NCBI RefSeq assembly: GCF_021129215.1
Contig: NZ_JAJOLP010000001.1
Location: 2,728,001-2,792,000, forward strand
Source of the DNA: Agromyces sp. S2-1-8
Lineage (GTDB): Bacteria > Actinomycetota > Actinomycetes > Actinomycetales > Microbacteriaceae
Length of the DNA: 64,000 nt
Direction: 5' to 3'
The notes beneath the pieces are model-generated. The model worked only from the letters and a program-made list of their open reading frames with translations, had not been told where the DNA came from and did not search any database. How positions within the stretch are numbered: the first letter of the stretch is position 1; every line of letters starts with the position of its first letter. The position numbers and the translations under genes are program-made. Of this stretch, positions 18,045 through 26,432 are shown one piece after another.

Positions 18045-18423
18045 TCCGGCGGCCTCGCGACGACCTCGCCCCCGGAGATCTGCGAACGTCGGGGTGCGCC
18101 GCTCCCCCGACGCGCGCAGATCGAACGGCATTCGTCGTCGTCGAGGCCGATGCGTTTCGCGTGCGCACGGTCTCCGAGCGCCACCGGCGCGTCAGCGAAG
18201 CGACGGCGCGCGCCGAGGACGGATGGGTGGAAGCGTCGCATCGCTCGAATCCATCGACGGGTGGATGCTGCGGACTCGGCGTCGGCCACCGCGAATCCCT
18301 CCGTCGCGTGCTTGCAGCGAGACGGTGCTTGCGCCAAACTGAGCATGTCTCGCATACGAGACGGCCAGTGGGGGGCGGGCATTCGGAGCGCAGGGCGTCA
18401 CGAACAGGCGCGAGGTGGGATCG
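18045..18423. promoter_or_regulatory. 379-nt gap with multicopper oxidase promoter and palindrome
   Basis: No gene is seen here. Near the right end a possible promoter TTGCAG (18312-18317), 17-nt spacer, CAAACT (18335-18340) is followed by a palindrome GTCTCG-CATA-CGAGAC at 18347-18362, close to the predicted start point, where a repressor or copper-responsive regulator could bind. Confidence 0.4.
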
Positions 18424-20631
18424 ATGGATGACCGTCGCACGAGCACAAGCACGAGCACAAGCACAAGCACGAGCACGAGCACGAGCCTGCGGCTGAGCCG
18501 CCGCGCGTTCATCACGGCCGCCGGCGCCGTCGGAGCGGGCTTCATGCTGTACGCCGTGATGCCGGGTGGCATCCGAGTCGCGGTGGCACACGTCCCCGGC
18601 GGCGCCCTCGCACCCGCCGACGTGCCGAAGTTCCGAACACCGTTGCTCATCCCGCCGGTCATGCCTCGGGCCGGCACCGTCGCCATGCGTGGCGGCAAGA
18701 ACGCGGACTCCTACGAGATCTCGGTGCGGCAGTTCACTCAGCAGGTCCTCCCCGCCGGCATGCCGGCCACCACCGTATGGGGGTACGGCGCTGTCGCCTC
18801 GACGAGCAAGAAGGGACTGCTGGTGCACCACGCTCCCTCGCTCACGATCGAGGCGAAGTGGAATCGGCCGGTTCGGGTGAAGTGGATCAACGAGCTCGTC
18901 GATGACGACAGGCGGTTCCTGCCGCACCTGCTGCCGGTCGATCCCACGTTGCACTGGGCGAACCCGCCGGGCGGTGCGACCGGACGGGACTCGCGGCCGA
19001 GGTTCGAGACGACGCCGAACGCCTACGACGGACCGGTGCCGATCGTCACGCACCTGCACGGCGCAGTCGGCGTCGGTGACGAGAGCGACGGATACCCCGA
19101 GGCGTGGTATCTGCCCGCCGCAGACGACATCCCCGCAGGCTTCGCGACGGACGGCACGTGGTACGAGTTCTTCGCCGGCAAGGCGGGCAGCGAACACGCG
19201 GTGGCCTGGGGCACCGGCTATGCCGTCGTCGACTACCCGAACGACCAGCGCGAATCGACCCTCTGGTTTCACGACCACACACTCGGAATGACCCGGCTCA
19301 ACGTCTATGCAGGTCCGGCGGGGTTCTTCCTCGTACGCGGCGGGCCCGAGGGCGCAGACGCGATCCTCGACGGCCGCTTCGGGACCACCGCCGTGCTACC
19401 TGGGCCGGCACCGAAGGACGGCGACAAATTCCCGGCGAACAAGACGTACCACGAGATCCCGATCGCCGTGCAGGACCGTTCGTTCAACGAGGACGGATCC
19501 TTGTTCTACCCGGACACGCGGGCCCTCTTCGACGGCATCGTCGGCGACTACCTGCCCGCGGGCGAGTTCTCCCCGATCTGGAACCCGGAGTTCTTCGGGA
19601 ACATGATCATCGCCAACGGCAACACGTGGCCGTTCCAGGTCGTCGAGCAATGTCGCTACCGGTTGCGGTTCCTCAACGGATGCCAATCGCGGTTCCTGAT
19701 CCTGGACTTCTCGGCGATCCCCGGTCTCGAGGTGTGGCAGATCGGCAATGAGGGTGGATACCTCGATGGGCCGGTGAACCTATCGGCCGATCACGCGGGC
19801 CGGCTGCTCATGGGGCCTTCCGAGCGCGCGGACCTCATCGTCGACTTCACCGGCGTTCCGCTCGGGTCGTACGTCCTCGGCAACGTCGGTCCGGACGAGC
19901 CGTTCGGAGGCGGAACCCCTGGCGTGGACTTCGATCCCTCCGACGCCGCCTCGACGGGGCAGGTCATGCAGTTCCGGGTCGTCCCGGCGGTCGCGCCCGA
20001 TCCGACGACCCCGCCCCGATACCTGGTACTCCCAGCGCGAACGCCTCTGCCGGCCGAGACGTCTACCCGGTCGCTCGCGCTCATCGAGAAGTCCGCGATC
20101 GGATTCGATGCTGGCGGTCGTCCGGTCGACGGCCCGACGGAGGCGGTCCTCGGCGTCGTCGACGCCGGCGTGCCGGTCCCGCTCGATTGGGACGACGACG
20201 TCACCGAGAATCCGCAGGTCGGCGCCACCGAGGTGTGGGAGTTCGTGAACACGACCGGCGATGCGCATCCGATGCACGTGCACGAGGTCGCCTTCGAAGT
20301 GGTCGGCCGCGAGAGGCTCGTCCTGGACGAGGAGGGTGAGGTCGCCGTGCCCGTGACGCCGGCCGGCTCGATGCGTCCCCCGGAGCCGTGGGAGACCGGC
20401 GTGAAGGACTCGGTGATCTCCTATCCCGGCGAGGTCACCCGCGTGCGGCTCCGGTTCGCACGTCCTGGACAGTTCGTCTGGCACTGCCACATCGTCGAAC
20501 ACGAGGACAACGAGATGATGCGCCCGTATCGCGTCGGCCCCGAACAGCACGGGCAGCCGGGCGTGCAGGTCATGCAGGGCGGCGGAGTCCGACATCGCGC
20601 GGCGCCCGACGGTTCACGTCCGGTCGCCTGA
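18424..20631 (+). CDS. Multicopper oxidase (CotA/bilirubin oxidase-like laccase), Tat-exported
   Basis: 735 residues. A twin-arginine signal (LRLSRRAFITAAGAVGAGF, about residues 23-41) implies folded export with copper. Copper ligands are present in order: HLHG (near 210), HDHTLGM (near 283), HPMHVHE (near 620) and HCHIVEHEDNEMM (near 685), the last with the type 1 Cys and axial Met. The layout matches CotA and bilirubin oxidase-type enzymes, which oxidise phenols or metals with O2 at the cell surface. The N-terminus before the Tat motif is a run of eight Thr-Ser pairs. ATG 18424 is used; a GTG lies three codons upstream. Confidence 0.92.
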   Translation: MDDRRTSTSTSTSTSTSTSTSLRLSRRAFITAAGAVGAGFMLYAVMPGGIRVAVAHVPGGALAPADVPKFRTPLLIPPVMPRAGTVAMRGGKNADSYEISVRQFTQQVLPAGMPATTVWGYGAVASTSKKGLLVHHAPSLTIEAKWNRPVRVKWINELVDDDRRFLPHLLPVDPTLHWANPPGGATGRDSRPRFETTPNAYDGPVPIVTHLHGAVGVGDESDGYPEAWYLPAADDIPAGFATDGTWYEFFAGKAGSEHAVAWGTGYAVVDYPNDQRESTLWFHDHTLGMTRLNVYAGPAGFFLVRGGPEGADAILDGRFGTTAVLPGPAPKDGDKFPANKTYHEIPIAVQDRSFNEDGSLFYPDTRALFDGIVGDYLPAGEFSPIWNPEFFGNMIIANGNTWPFQVVEQCRYRLRFLNGCQSRFLILDFSAIPGLEVWQIGNEGGYLDGPVNLSADHAGRLLMGPSERADLIVDFTGVPLGSYVLGNVGPDEPFGGGTPGVDFDPSDAASTGQVMQFRVVPAVAPDPTTPPRYLVLPARTPLPAETSTRSLALIEKSAIGFDAGGRPVDGPTEAVLGVVDAGVPVPLDWDDDVTENPQVGATEVWEFVNTTGDAHPMHVHEVAFEVVGRERLVLDEEGEVAVPVTPAGSMRPPEPWETGVKDSVISYPGEVTRVRLRFARPGQFVWHCHIVEHEDNEMMRPYRVGPEQHGQPGVQVMQGGGVRHRAAPDGSRPVA
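18439..18486 (+). repeat. Hexanucleotide tandem repeat (ACRAGC)x8 in coding sequence
   Basis: Eight consecutive 6-nt units, ACGAGC or ACAAGC, encode eight Thr-Ser pairs immediately ahead of the twin-arginine motif of the multicopper oxidase. Unit loss or gain keeps the frame, so length variation between strains is expected. Confidence 0.95.
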
Positions 20632-20642
20632 CGAGCCGTCCC

Positions 20643-21566
20643 TCAACTCACCCGCAGTTCCTCCGGCGAGACGACCAGGTCGACGAGCGCGCCGTTCCGC
20701 AGCACGGTCATCTCCATGCGCCGGCCGATCGCCGCTTCGACCATGAGCCGCTGCACGCCGGTCGGATCGAAGACGGGCGTGCGGTCGATCGAGATCACGA
20801 TGTCGCCAGCCTTCGCGCCGGCGAGGGCGGCCGGACTGCCCGCGATGGTCGACATGACCTGCATGCCGGTCGGCGATCCGATGCGCTCGCTCGCGTCGGG
20901 GCTCAACCTGACCCTCGTGCCGGCGATCCCGAGCCACGCGCGGCGCACGCGACCGGTCGTCGTGAGGGTCTCGATGATCGCGAGCGTGCTGGCGTTCATC
21001 GGCACCGCGAGTCCGAGGCCGATACCCGCGACCGCCGTGTTGACGCCGACGAGCCGACCTGAACTGTCGGCGAGCGCACCCCCGCTGCTCCCGGGATTCA
21101 GGGCGGCATCCGTCTGGATGACCTCGTCGATCACCCGCCCGGAGCGAGTCGGAAGCGAGCGCCCGAGGGCTGAGACGATGCCCGCCGTGACGCTGCCCGC
21201 AAGCCCCCTCGGATTACCCAGCGCAACCACCAGCTGCCCGACCCGCAGTTGCGACGCGTCGCCGAGCGGCACCGGAGCCGGCGTCGGCCCGAGCGCGCGC
21301 AGCACGGCCAGATCGGAGAGCACGTCGGCACCCACGACGCCCGCGTCAGAGGTTCGCCCGTCGGCGAACGCGAGTTCGACGGTGGATGCCTCGGCCACGA
21401 CATGCGCACTGGTGAGCAGGTGCCCGTCGGCGCTGATCACCGTAGCGCTGCCGGCTCCCGAACCCGCCGACGTGCGCACGCTCACCGCGGCGACCGCGGG
21501 CAGCACCTGCTCGGCCACGCGCACGACCGCGGCGGAATAGGCGTCGAGCGCCTCGCTGTCGTCCAT
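20643..21566 (-). CDS. HtrA/DegP-like serine protease with PDZ domain
   Basis: 307 residues from ATG 21566. Trypsin-like domain (1-190) with triad H55 (LLTSAHVV), D85 (LSDLAVL) and S161 in NPGSSGGAL; a PDZ domain (about 205-300) contains the ligand loop-like segment MQVMSTIAGSPAALAGAKAGD. Unlike usual actinobacterial HtrA proteins it has no signal peptide or membrane anchor from this start; a longer in-frame start adds only a disordered stretch of 25 residues. It may therefore act in the cytoplasm or be exported by another route. It converges on the multicopper oxidase with 11 nt between stops. Confidence 0.85.
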   Translation of the reverse strand: MDDSEALDAYSAAVVRVAEQVLPAVAAVSVRTSAGSGAGSATVISADGHLLTSAHVVAEASTVELAFADGRTSDAGVVGADVLSDLAVLRALGPTPAPVPLGDASQLRVGQLVVALGNPRGLAGSVTAGIVSALGRSLPTRSGRVIDEVIQTDAALNPGSSGGALADSSGRLVGVNTAVAGIGLGLAVPMNASTLAIIETLTTTGRVRRAWLGIAGTRVRLSPDASERIGSPTGMQVMSTIAGSPAALAGAKAGDIVISIDRTPVFDPTGVQRLMVEAAIGRRMEMTVLRNGALVDLVVSPEELRVS

Positions 21567-21918
21567 GCGGCAAGTCTCGCCCCGCGTCGGCGCCGTTCCG
21601 CCGCTGTTCGCCGACGGCGGAGCGGACGCCGAACTCGACACGCGATCGAACGACCCGAAAGCGCTCGGCCCGACCTCGTTCCTCGCGAGCCGTTCGCTCG
21701 GTCAGACGTCGATCCACTCGGTTCCATCACCGGGGCGGATCCGCGCCAGCGGCCGTCGCCCCGCACGCGACGAACTCCGCGCCCGGCTCTCCGCTCCGCG
21801 AAACGAACGTCGGCAGAACACCGACGAAGCTGATCCATTCGCTCGAGTCCTTGCCCGATCCTGCTCGAATCAGCAGAATCGGGTGCGCACCGGGCCGGCA
21901 TCCTGCTTCAATTCCGGC
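21567..21918. promoter_or_regulatory. 352-nt divergent gap with AraC/LtrA promoter
   Basis: No gene is seen. At the right end, TTGCCC (21851-21856), 17 nt, CAGAAT (21874-21879) could be the promoter of the AraC-LtrA pair. An imperfect inverted repeat (12-nt arms, 11 matches) CCCGATCCTGCT / AGCAGAATCGGG at 21854-21883 overlaps it fully and may be an autoregulatory operator. Confidence 0.45.
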
Positions 21919-22809
21919 ATGCGACTCGACGACGTACGCGACCTCATCTCCAAACACGCCGGCGAGGCGACACCGATCGTCGACGGGGCGGTCATCTCCA
22001 AGATCGAGCACAGCGGACCGCCGGAACTCAGCACGACCGGCACCGTGCTCGTGCTGCTCGCGCAAGGCGCCAAGCGACTCGCCGTCGGCGACCAGGTGCA
22101 CGACTACGCGGCCGGCCAGTGCCTCGTGGCATCGGTGGACCTGCCCGTGAGCGGGCACTTCGTCGACACGACGCCCGAGTCTCCAGCGCTTGGTTTCGCG
22201 CTGACGCTCCGCCCTGCGTTGATCGCCGAGTTGCTGCTCCAGGCAAACACGATGCCGCGCCCTCCCGTCGAACGCGATCGCGGCAGCACCGGGATCTCCG
22301 TCGGAGACGCTTCACCGGACCTGATCGACGCGGTCGGGCGGATGGTCCGCCTCGTCGAACGACCGGCGGACCGATCCGTGCTCGCACCGCTCATCGAACG
22401 GGAGTTGCACTGGCTCGTCCTGAGCAGCCCACACGGCGTCTCGGCCCGCGACCTGGGCCTCGCGGACAGCGGTGTGAGTCGCGTCGGCCACGCGGTGCGA
22501 TGGATCCGCGAGCACTACACGGAACCGTTCCGGGTCGTGGAGCTCGCCGATCTCGCCCGAATGAGCCAGTCGGCCTTCCATCGCGCGTTCCGCGCCGTCA
22601 CCGCCCTCAGCCCGATCGAATATCAGAAGCAGGTGCGATTGCAGGAGGCGCGGATCCGGCTGGTCGCCACGCCCGGCGACGTCGCCGGCGCGGCTCGCGC
22701 GGTCGGCTACACGAGTCCGTCGCAGTTCAGCCGCGACTACCGTCGCCGCTTCGGTGCCGCTCCGTCGCAGGATGCCGCGCGACTGAACGAAGCGGGAGGC
22801 GCACGATGA
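21919..22809 (+). CDS. AraC-family transcriptional regulator
   Basis: 296 residues. The N-terminal part (1-175) is an AraC_N-type cupin (DUF1971/PF06719-like: GTVLVLLAQGAKRLAVGD...YAAGQCLVASVDLPVSG). Two helix-turn-helix units follow: VVELADLARMSQSAFHRAFR (about 205-225) and AGAARAVGYTSPSQFSRDYR (about 255-275). ATG 21919 is chosen as the first residue of the AraC_N pattern. Its stop overlaps the ltrA-like start (ATGA), so both are co-translated and the regulator probably controls that gene and itself. The effector is unknown. Confidence 0.9.
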   Translation: MRLDDVRDLISKHAGEATPIVDGAVISKIEHSGPPELSTTGTVLVLLAQGAKRLAVGDQVHDYAAGQCLVASVDLPVSGHFVDTTPESPALGFALTLRPALIAELLLQANTMPRPPVERDRGSTGISVGDASPDLIDAVGRMVRLVERPADRSVLAPLIERELHWLVLSSPHGVSARDLGLADSGVSRVGHAVRWIREHYTEPFRVVELADLARMSQSAFHRAFRAVTALSPIEYQKQVRLQEARIRLVATPGDVAGAARAVGYTSPSQFSRDYRRRFGAAPSQDAARLNEAGGAR

Positions 22810-24008
22810 TCCGGGGCACCTCGACCTTGACCGCCGTGCGAAGCATGGAGGGCGACCGGGTCACGACCCTCGAGCTCTTCTTCGACCTCGCCTTCGTCTT
22901 CGCGTTCACCCAGCTCAGTCGCCTCATGGCGCAGGAGCACGACCTCATCGGGGTCGTGCAGGCGATGACGATCCTTGCGCTGCTGTGGTGGTCGTGGAAC
23001 TCATACGGGTGGCTCGCCAACCTCGCTCATGCCGACCAGGGCTGGGTGCGCGCCGTGATGCTCGTCGCAATGGGCTCGATGGTGATCGTGGGCGTCACGG
23101 TTCTGGAGGCCTACCACGATCTGCGCGGCGGTCTGTTCGCGCCGCTCGTCTTCGTCGGCGCATACCTCCTCGCGCGCATCACGCACATCTTCGCGTTCGC
23201 GGTGGTCTCGGCGCGGCCGCTGCGACGCCGGGCGTTCCTCACCTCGCTGCTCGCCGTTGTACCGTCAGGCGTCCTGCTCATCGCCGGCGCGATGATCGGC
23301 GGCGGGTGGCAGCTCGGCCTGTGGCTCGCCGCCGTCGTGATCGAACCCGTCGTCACCCACCGCATGAGCAGCGGCGTGGACTGGCGGGTCGGTTCGACGG
23401 TGCACTTCACCGAACGACACGGGCTGATCGTGATCCTGGCGATCGGCGAGTCGATCATCGCGATCGGAGCCGGCGTCGCCCAGGAGCCGATCGACCTTCC
23501 CATCCTGCTCGGCATCGTGTGCGCGCTCGTCGTGGCGGCCGGATTCTGGTGGGCGTACTTCTCCCGACTCGCCCACGATGCCGAGGGAGCACTCGCCCGT
23601 CGCGACGAGGGCGACCGGGCCAGGACTGCACGGGATGCCTACACCTATTTGCACCTGCTCATCGTCGCCGGCATCGTCTTCGCGGCACTCGGTATCGAGG
23701 AAGCACTCGCGCACGTCGGCTCGGCAGCACCGCTCGGGTGGTTCAACGCGGCAGCACTGGGCGGCGGCACCGCCGGCTATCTGGCGGCGACGGTGTGGTT
23801 CCGGTGGCGGACGACGGGCGAGACGAACGCGGTGCGCCTCACAGGCGCGGTCGCGTCGGTGCTGATCGTGCCACTGCTCGGTGCCCTGCCGGCGCTCGGA
23901 GCGCTGGCGGTCGTCTCGCTGGTCGTCGTTGGCGCGCTCGGCTTGGAATCGATGTCTCGCGGATCCAGGCGGCGCTGCGGCTCGGGCGATCGATCGACAT
24001 CGGCCTGA
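22806..24008 (+). CDS. LtrA family membrane protein (low temperature requirement A)
   Basis: 400 residues with about ten hydrophobic helices and little else. The family signature near the N-terminus is clear: TTLELFFDLAFVFAFTQLS (residues 18-36), then WWSWNSYGWLAN and later ERHGLIVILAIGESIIAIG. The family is named from a Listeria low-temperature mutant; its activity is not known. Start ATG 22806 overlaps the regulator stop. Last gene of a two-gene operon. Confidence 0.9.
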   Translation: MIRGTSTLTAVRSMEGDRVTTLELFFDLAFVFAFTQLSRLMAQEHDLIGVVQAMTILALLWWSWNSYGWLANLAHADQGWVRAVMLVAMGSMVIVGVTVLEAYHDLRGGLFAPLVFVGAYLLARITHIFAFAVVSARPLRRRAFLTSLLAVVPSGVLLIAGAMIGGGWQLGLWLAAVVIEPVVTHRMSSGVDWRVGSTVHFTERHGLIVILAIGESIIAIGAGVAQEPIDLPILLGIVCALVVAAGFWWAYFSRLAHDAEGALARRDEGDRARTARDAYTYLHLLIVAGIVFAALGIEEALAHVGSAAPLGWFNAAALGGGTAGYLAATVWFRWRTTGETNAVRLTGAVASVLIVPLLGALPALGALAVVSLVVVGALGLESMSRGSRRRCGSGDRSTSA

Positions 24009-24099
24009 ACGGGAGCGTGCACACCGGGGCCTCGCCGATGGCTCCGATGTCGTCGGTGCGTGCGACGATCGGCGGAACGACGAGCGGTGAGAGGGCGGC

Positions 24100-25296
24100 A
24101 TGCGGGGCGAGGCGACCGTGTTGCACGCGGATCTCGATGCCTTCTACGCCTCCGTCGAGCAGCGCGACGCTCCGGGGTTGCGCGGCCTGCCCGTCATCGT
24201 CGGCGGCGGTGTCGTGCTCGCAGCGAGTTATGAGGCGAAGGCTCGTGGGGTGCGCACCGCGATGGGTGGTCGGCAGGCGCGCGAGCTGTGCCCTGACGCC
24301 GTCGTCGTCCCGCCGCGGATGGACGCGTACTCGGCGGCGAGCCGAGCAGTGTTCGCGATCTTCCGCGACACCACCCCGTTCGTGGAGGGGCTTTCGATCG
24401 ACGAGGCGTTCCTCGAGGTCGGGGGCCTCCGGCGCATCGCCGGCACGCCTGAGCAGATCGCGGTGCGATTGCGTGCGCGAGTTCGTGCGGAGGTCGGGTT
24501 GGCGATCTCGGTCGGGATCGCGCGGACCAAGTTCCTCGCCAAGGTTGCGAGTGCGGTCAGCAAGCCCGACGGCCTGCTCGTGGTCGAGCCCGCGCAGGAG
24601 CAAGCGTTCCTGCTCCCGCTGCCCGTCGAACGGTTGTGGGGCGTCGGTGCCGTGACCGCCGAGAAGCTGCACCGGCTCGGCATCACGACCGTCGGGCAGC
24701 TGGCCGAGCTCGAAGCCGCGACCGCGGAGCGGCTCCTGGGCAAGGCGACCGGCGCGCATCTGCACGCGCTCGCCCGCCTCCGGGACCCGCGCCCGGTCGA
24801 CACCACGCGCCGCCGTGGCTCGATCGGCTCGCAGCGCGCGCTCGGCAGTCGCCCGCGGACGGCCGACGAACTGGATCTCATCCTCACCCAGATCGTCGAC
24901 CGGCTCGCCCGCCGCCTCCGCGACGGCGACCGGGTGTGCCGCACTGTCGTACTGCGCCTCCGCTTCGGAGACTTCGCGAAGGCCACCCGATCGCGGACCA
25001 TCCGATCCACGACCGACCGCACCGCGGTGCTCCTCGCCGTCGCGAAAGAGCTGCTGGCGGGCGCGCTCCCCGAGATCGCCGAGCGCGGCGTCACCCTGAT
25101 CGGCGTCTCGCTGACGCAGCTGGCGCGCGGCGACAGCCGTCAACCCGAACTGCCGATCGACTGGGACGACGGCGGGCGCCTCGACACGGTGCTCGACGCC
25201 GTTCGCGATCGCTTCGGTGCTGAATCAGTCGCTCGAGCGGCGCAGCTCGGTCGCGATCCGGGATGGTCTCCGCCGCTGCTGCCCGAACACGAGTGA
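24100..25296 (+). CDS. dinB: DNA polymerase IV (Y family)
   Basis: 398-residue error-prone translesion polymerase. Palm residues are seen at ADLDAFYASVE (first catalytic Asp, residue 10) and SIDEAFLEV (Asp/Glu pair near residue 103); thumb and little-finger domains follow with VERLWGVGAVTAEKLHRLGI (helix-hairpin-helix, about 175-195) and RRRGSIGSQRALGSR. QPELPID near residue 348 could be a clamp-binding motif. Start ATG 24100. The stop overlaps a GTG that opens a coding-like fragment (GTGA). Confidence 0.94.
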   Translation: MRGEATVLHADLDAFYASVEQRDAPGLRGLPVIVGGGVVLAASYEAKARGVRTAMGGRQARELCPDAVVVPPRMDAYSAASRAVFAIFRDTTPFVEGLSIDEAFLEVGGLRRIAGTPEQIAVRLRARVRAEVGLAISVGIARTKFLAKVASAVSKPDGLLVVEPAQEQAFLLPLPVERLWGVGAVTAEKLHRLGITTVGQLAELEAATAERLLGKATGAHLHALARLRDPRPVDTTRRRGSIGSQRALGSRPRTADELDLILTQIVDRLARRLRDGDRVCRTVVLRLRFGDFAKATRSRTIRSTTDRTAVLLAVAKELLAGALPEIAERGVTLIGVSLTQLARGDSRQPELPIDWDDGGRLDTVLDAVRDRFGAESVARAAQLGRDPGWSPPLLPEHE

Positions 25297-25433
25297 CCGC
25301 TCCCGAACGCCCGCAGGTCGAGTCGCCGGACGCGATCCTGGAAGCCGCTCGCGAGTACCTCGGGGAGATGCTGCAGACCTTCGAACTCGCCCCAACTGCG
25401 GCGCCCCTGCGGCCGAACGCTCGGCGGTACGGC
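25293..25433 (+). pseudogene. 5' fragment of an unknown gene coupled to dinB
   Basis: GTG 25293 overlaps the dinB stop in a GTGA arrangement, the classic coupled start. The frame has normal coding character for 40-47 codons (TAPERPQVESPDAILEAA, then REYLGEMLQTFELAPTAAP) and then runs without a stop into DNA that is certainly the antisense of the ATP-grasp gene, whose stop is at 25434. The simplest reading is a gene cut off where the foreign segment begins, at about 25385-25433. Family unknown; the 3' remainder was not found in the window. Confidence 0.5.
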
Positions 25434-26432
25434 TCAGGACCCCAGGCTCACCTGGCGCTCCAGGGCTTCGATGACGGTTTCGGCGATATCGATGTCGTAG
25501 AGCCGCTCGATGCTCTGGAACCCGCCGGGACTCTCCGCGTTGATCTCCACCACCTGGCTGCCGATCACGTCGATGCCCACGAGGAACAGCCCATCGGCGA
25601 CGAGCTTGTCGCCCATCGCCTCGGCGATGCCGAGCTCGGCCTCGCCCACCTCGAGGGGCACCGACCGACCACCGGTGCTGATGTTGGCGCGCGGGTCGTT
25701 GCCCGTGGGCACTCGTCGGAAGGCGGCCGGCATGCCGTCGCGCTCGAGGATGCGGCCCTCCAGAAGGAAGATTCTGGCATCGCCGTCCTTGGCGCCGTCG
25801 ATGAACTCCTGGATGATGGCGTAGCCGTCCTGCAGGACGGCCTCCGTCATCTGCGCGAGGTTGGTCTCCCCCGGGCCCTCGATCATGAACACGTTGCGGC
25901 CCTTGGCCCCGTACAACGGTTTGACGACGCAGTGGCCGACTTCATCGACGAACCGCTCGATCGCCTTCGGATCTCGTGTCACCAGCGACCGTGGCCGGAC
26001 GCTCTCGGGAAATTCCTCCAGGTAGAGCTTGCTGGTCGCTCGATGGAGGGTGTTCGGGTCGTTGACGACCGTCACACCTCGGGCCGCGAGCATCTGTCCG
26101 AAGACCACGCCCATCGGGCTGGCCCACGCGCGCTCCTGCAGGTCGTCGATCGACTCGTTGCGGAGGACGAGCGCATCCAGCTCGTCCATGACGATCCGCT
26201 CGGCGTCGCGCGACTTGATCCCCTCCATGAAGCTCGCGAGGGTGTCGTCGCTCTTCCACCTCGCGGCACGGGCCCTGGCCGCGAACAGTCCGTCGCTGCT
26301 GCCGAGCTCGAGGTCCCCGACGCCGACGTACCAGGTCTCGTGCCCGCCCCTGGCCGCGGCCCTGGCGAGTCGGGTGGTCGTGTACTCGTCCACCTCGGTG
26401 TCGACGTCGTTGACGACGAATGCGAGCCTCAT
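25434..26432 (-). CDS. GshB/RimK-like ATP-grasp ligase
   Basis: 332 residues with the fold of prokaryotic glutathione synthetase: an N-terminal Rossmann-like part (MRLAFVVNDVDTEVDEYTT), the ATP-grasp lid segment CVVKPLYGAKGRNVFMI (about 160-178), ARIFLLEGRIL and the Mg-binding VVEINAESPGGFQSIERL near the C-terminus. These enzymes form peptide-like bonds through acyl-phosphates. True glutathione synthesis is unlikely here: actinobacteria generally use mycothiol and no gshA is present. The start overlaps the DUF1704 stop (ATGA), third gene of the peptide-protease-ligase operon. The likely substrate is therefore a peptide or protein tail, by inference. Confidence 0.85.
   Translation of the reverse strand: MRLAFVVNDVDTEVDEYTTTRLARAAARGGHETWYVGVGDLELGSSDGLFAARARAARWKSDDTLASFMEGIKSRDAERIVMDELDALVLRNESIDDLQERAWASPMGVVFGQMLAARGVTVVNDPNTLHRATSKLYLEEFPESVRPRSLVTRDPKAIERFVDEVGHCVVKPLYGAKGRNVFMIEGPGETNLAQMTEAVLQDGYAIIQEFIDGAKDGDARIFLLEGRILERDGMPAAFRRVPTGNDPRANISTGGRSVPLEVGEAELGIAEAMGDKLVADGLFLVGIDVIGSQVVEINAESPGGFQSIERLYDIDIAETVIEALERQVSLGS

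Noticed and set aside
25434..26432. Genuine glutathione synthetase
   Set aside because: The fold is right but no gshA partner is present, the lineage generally uses mycothiol, and the operon context points to a peptide substrate.
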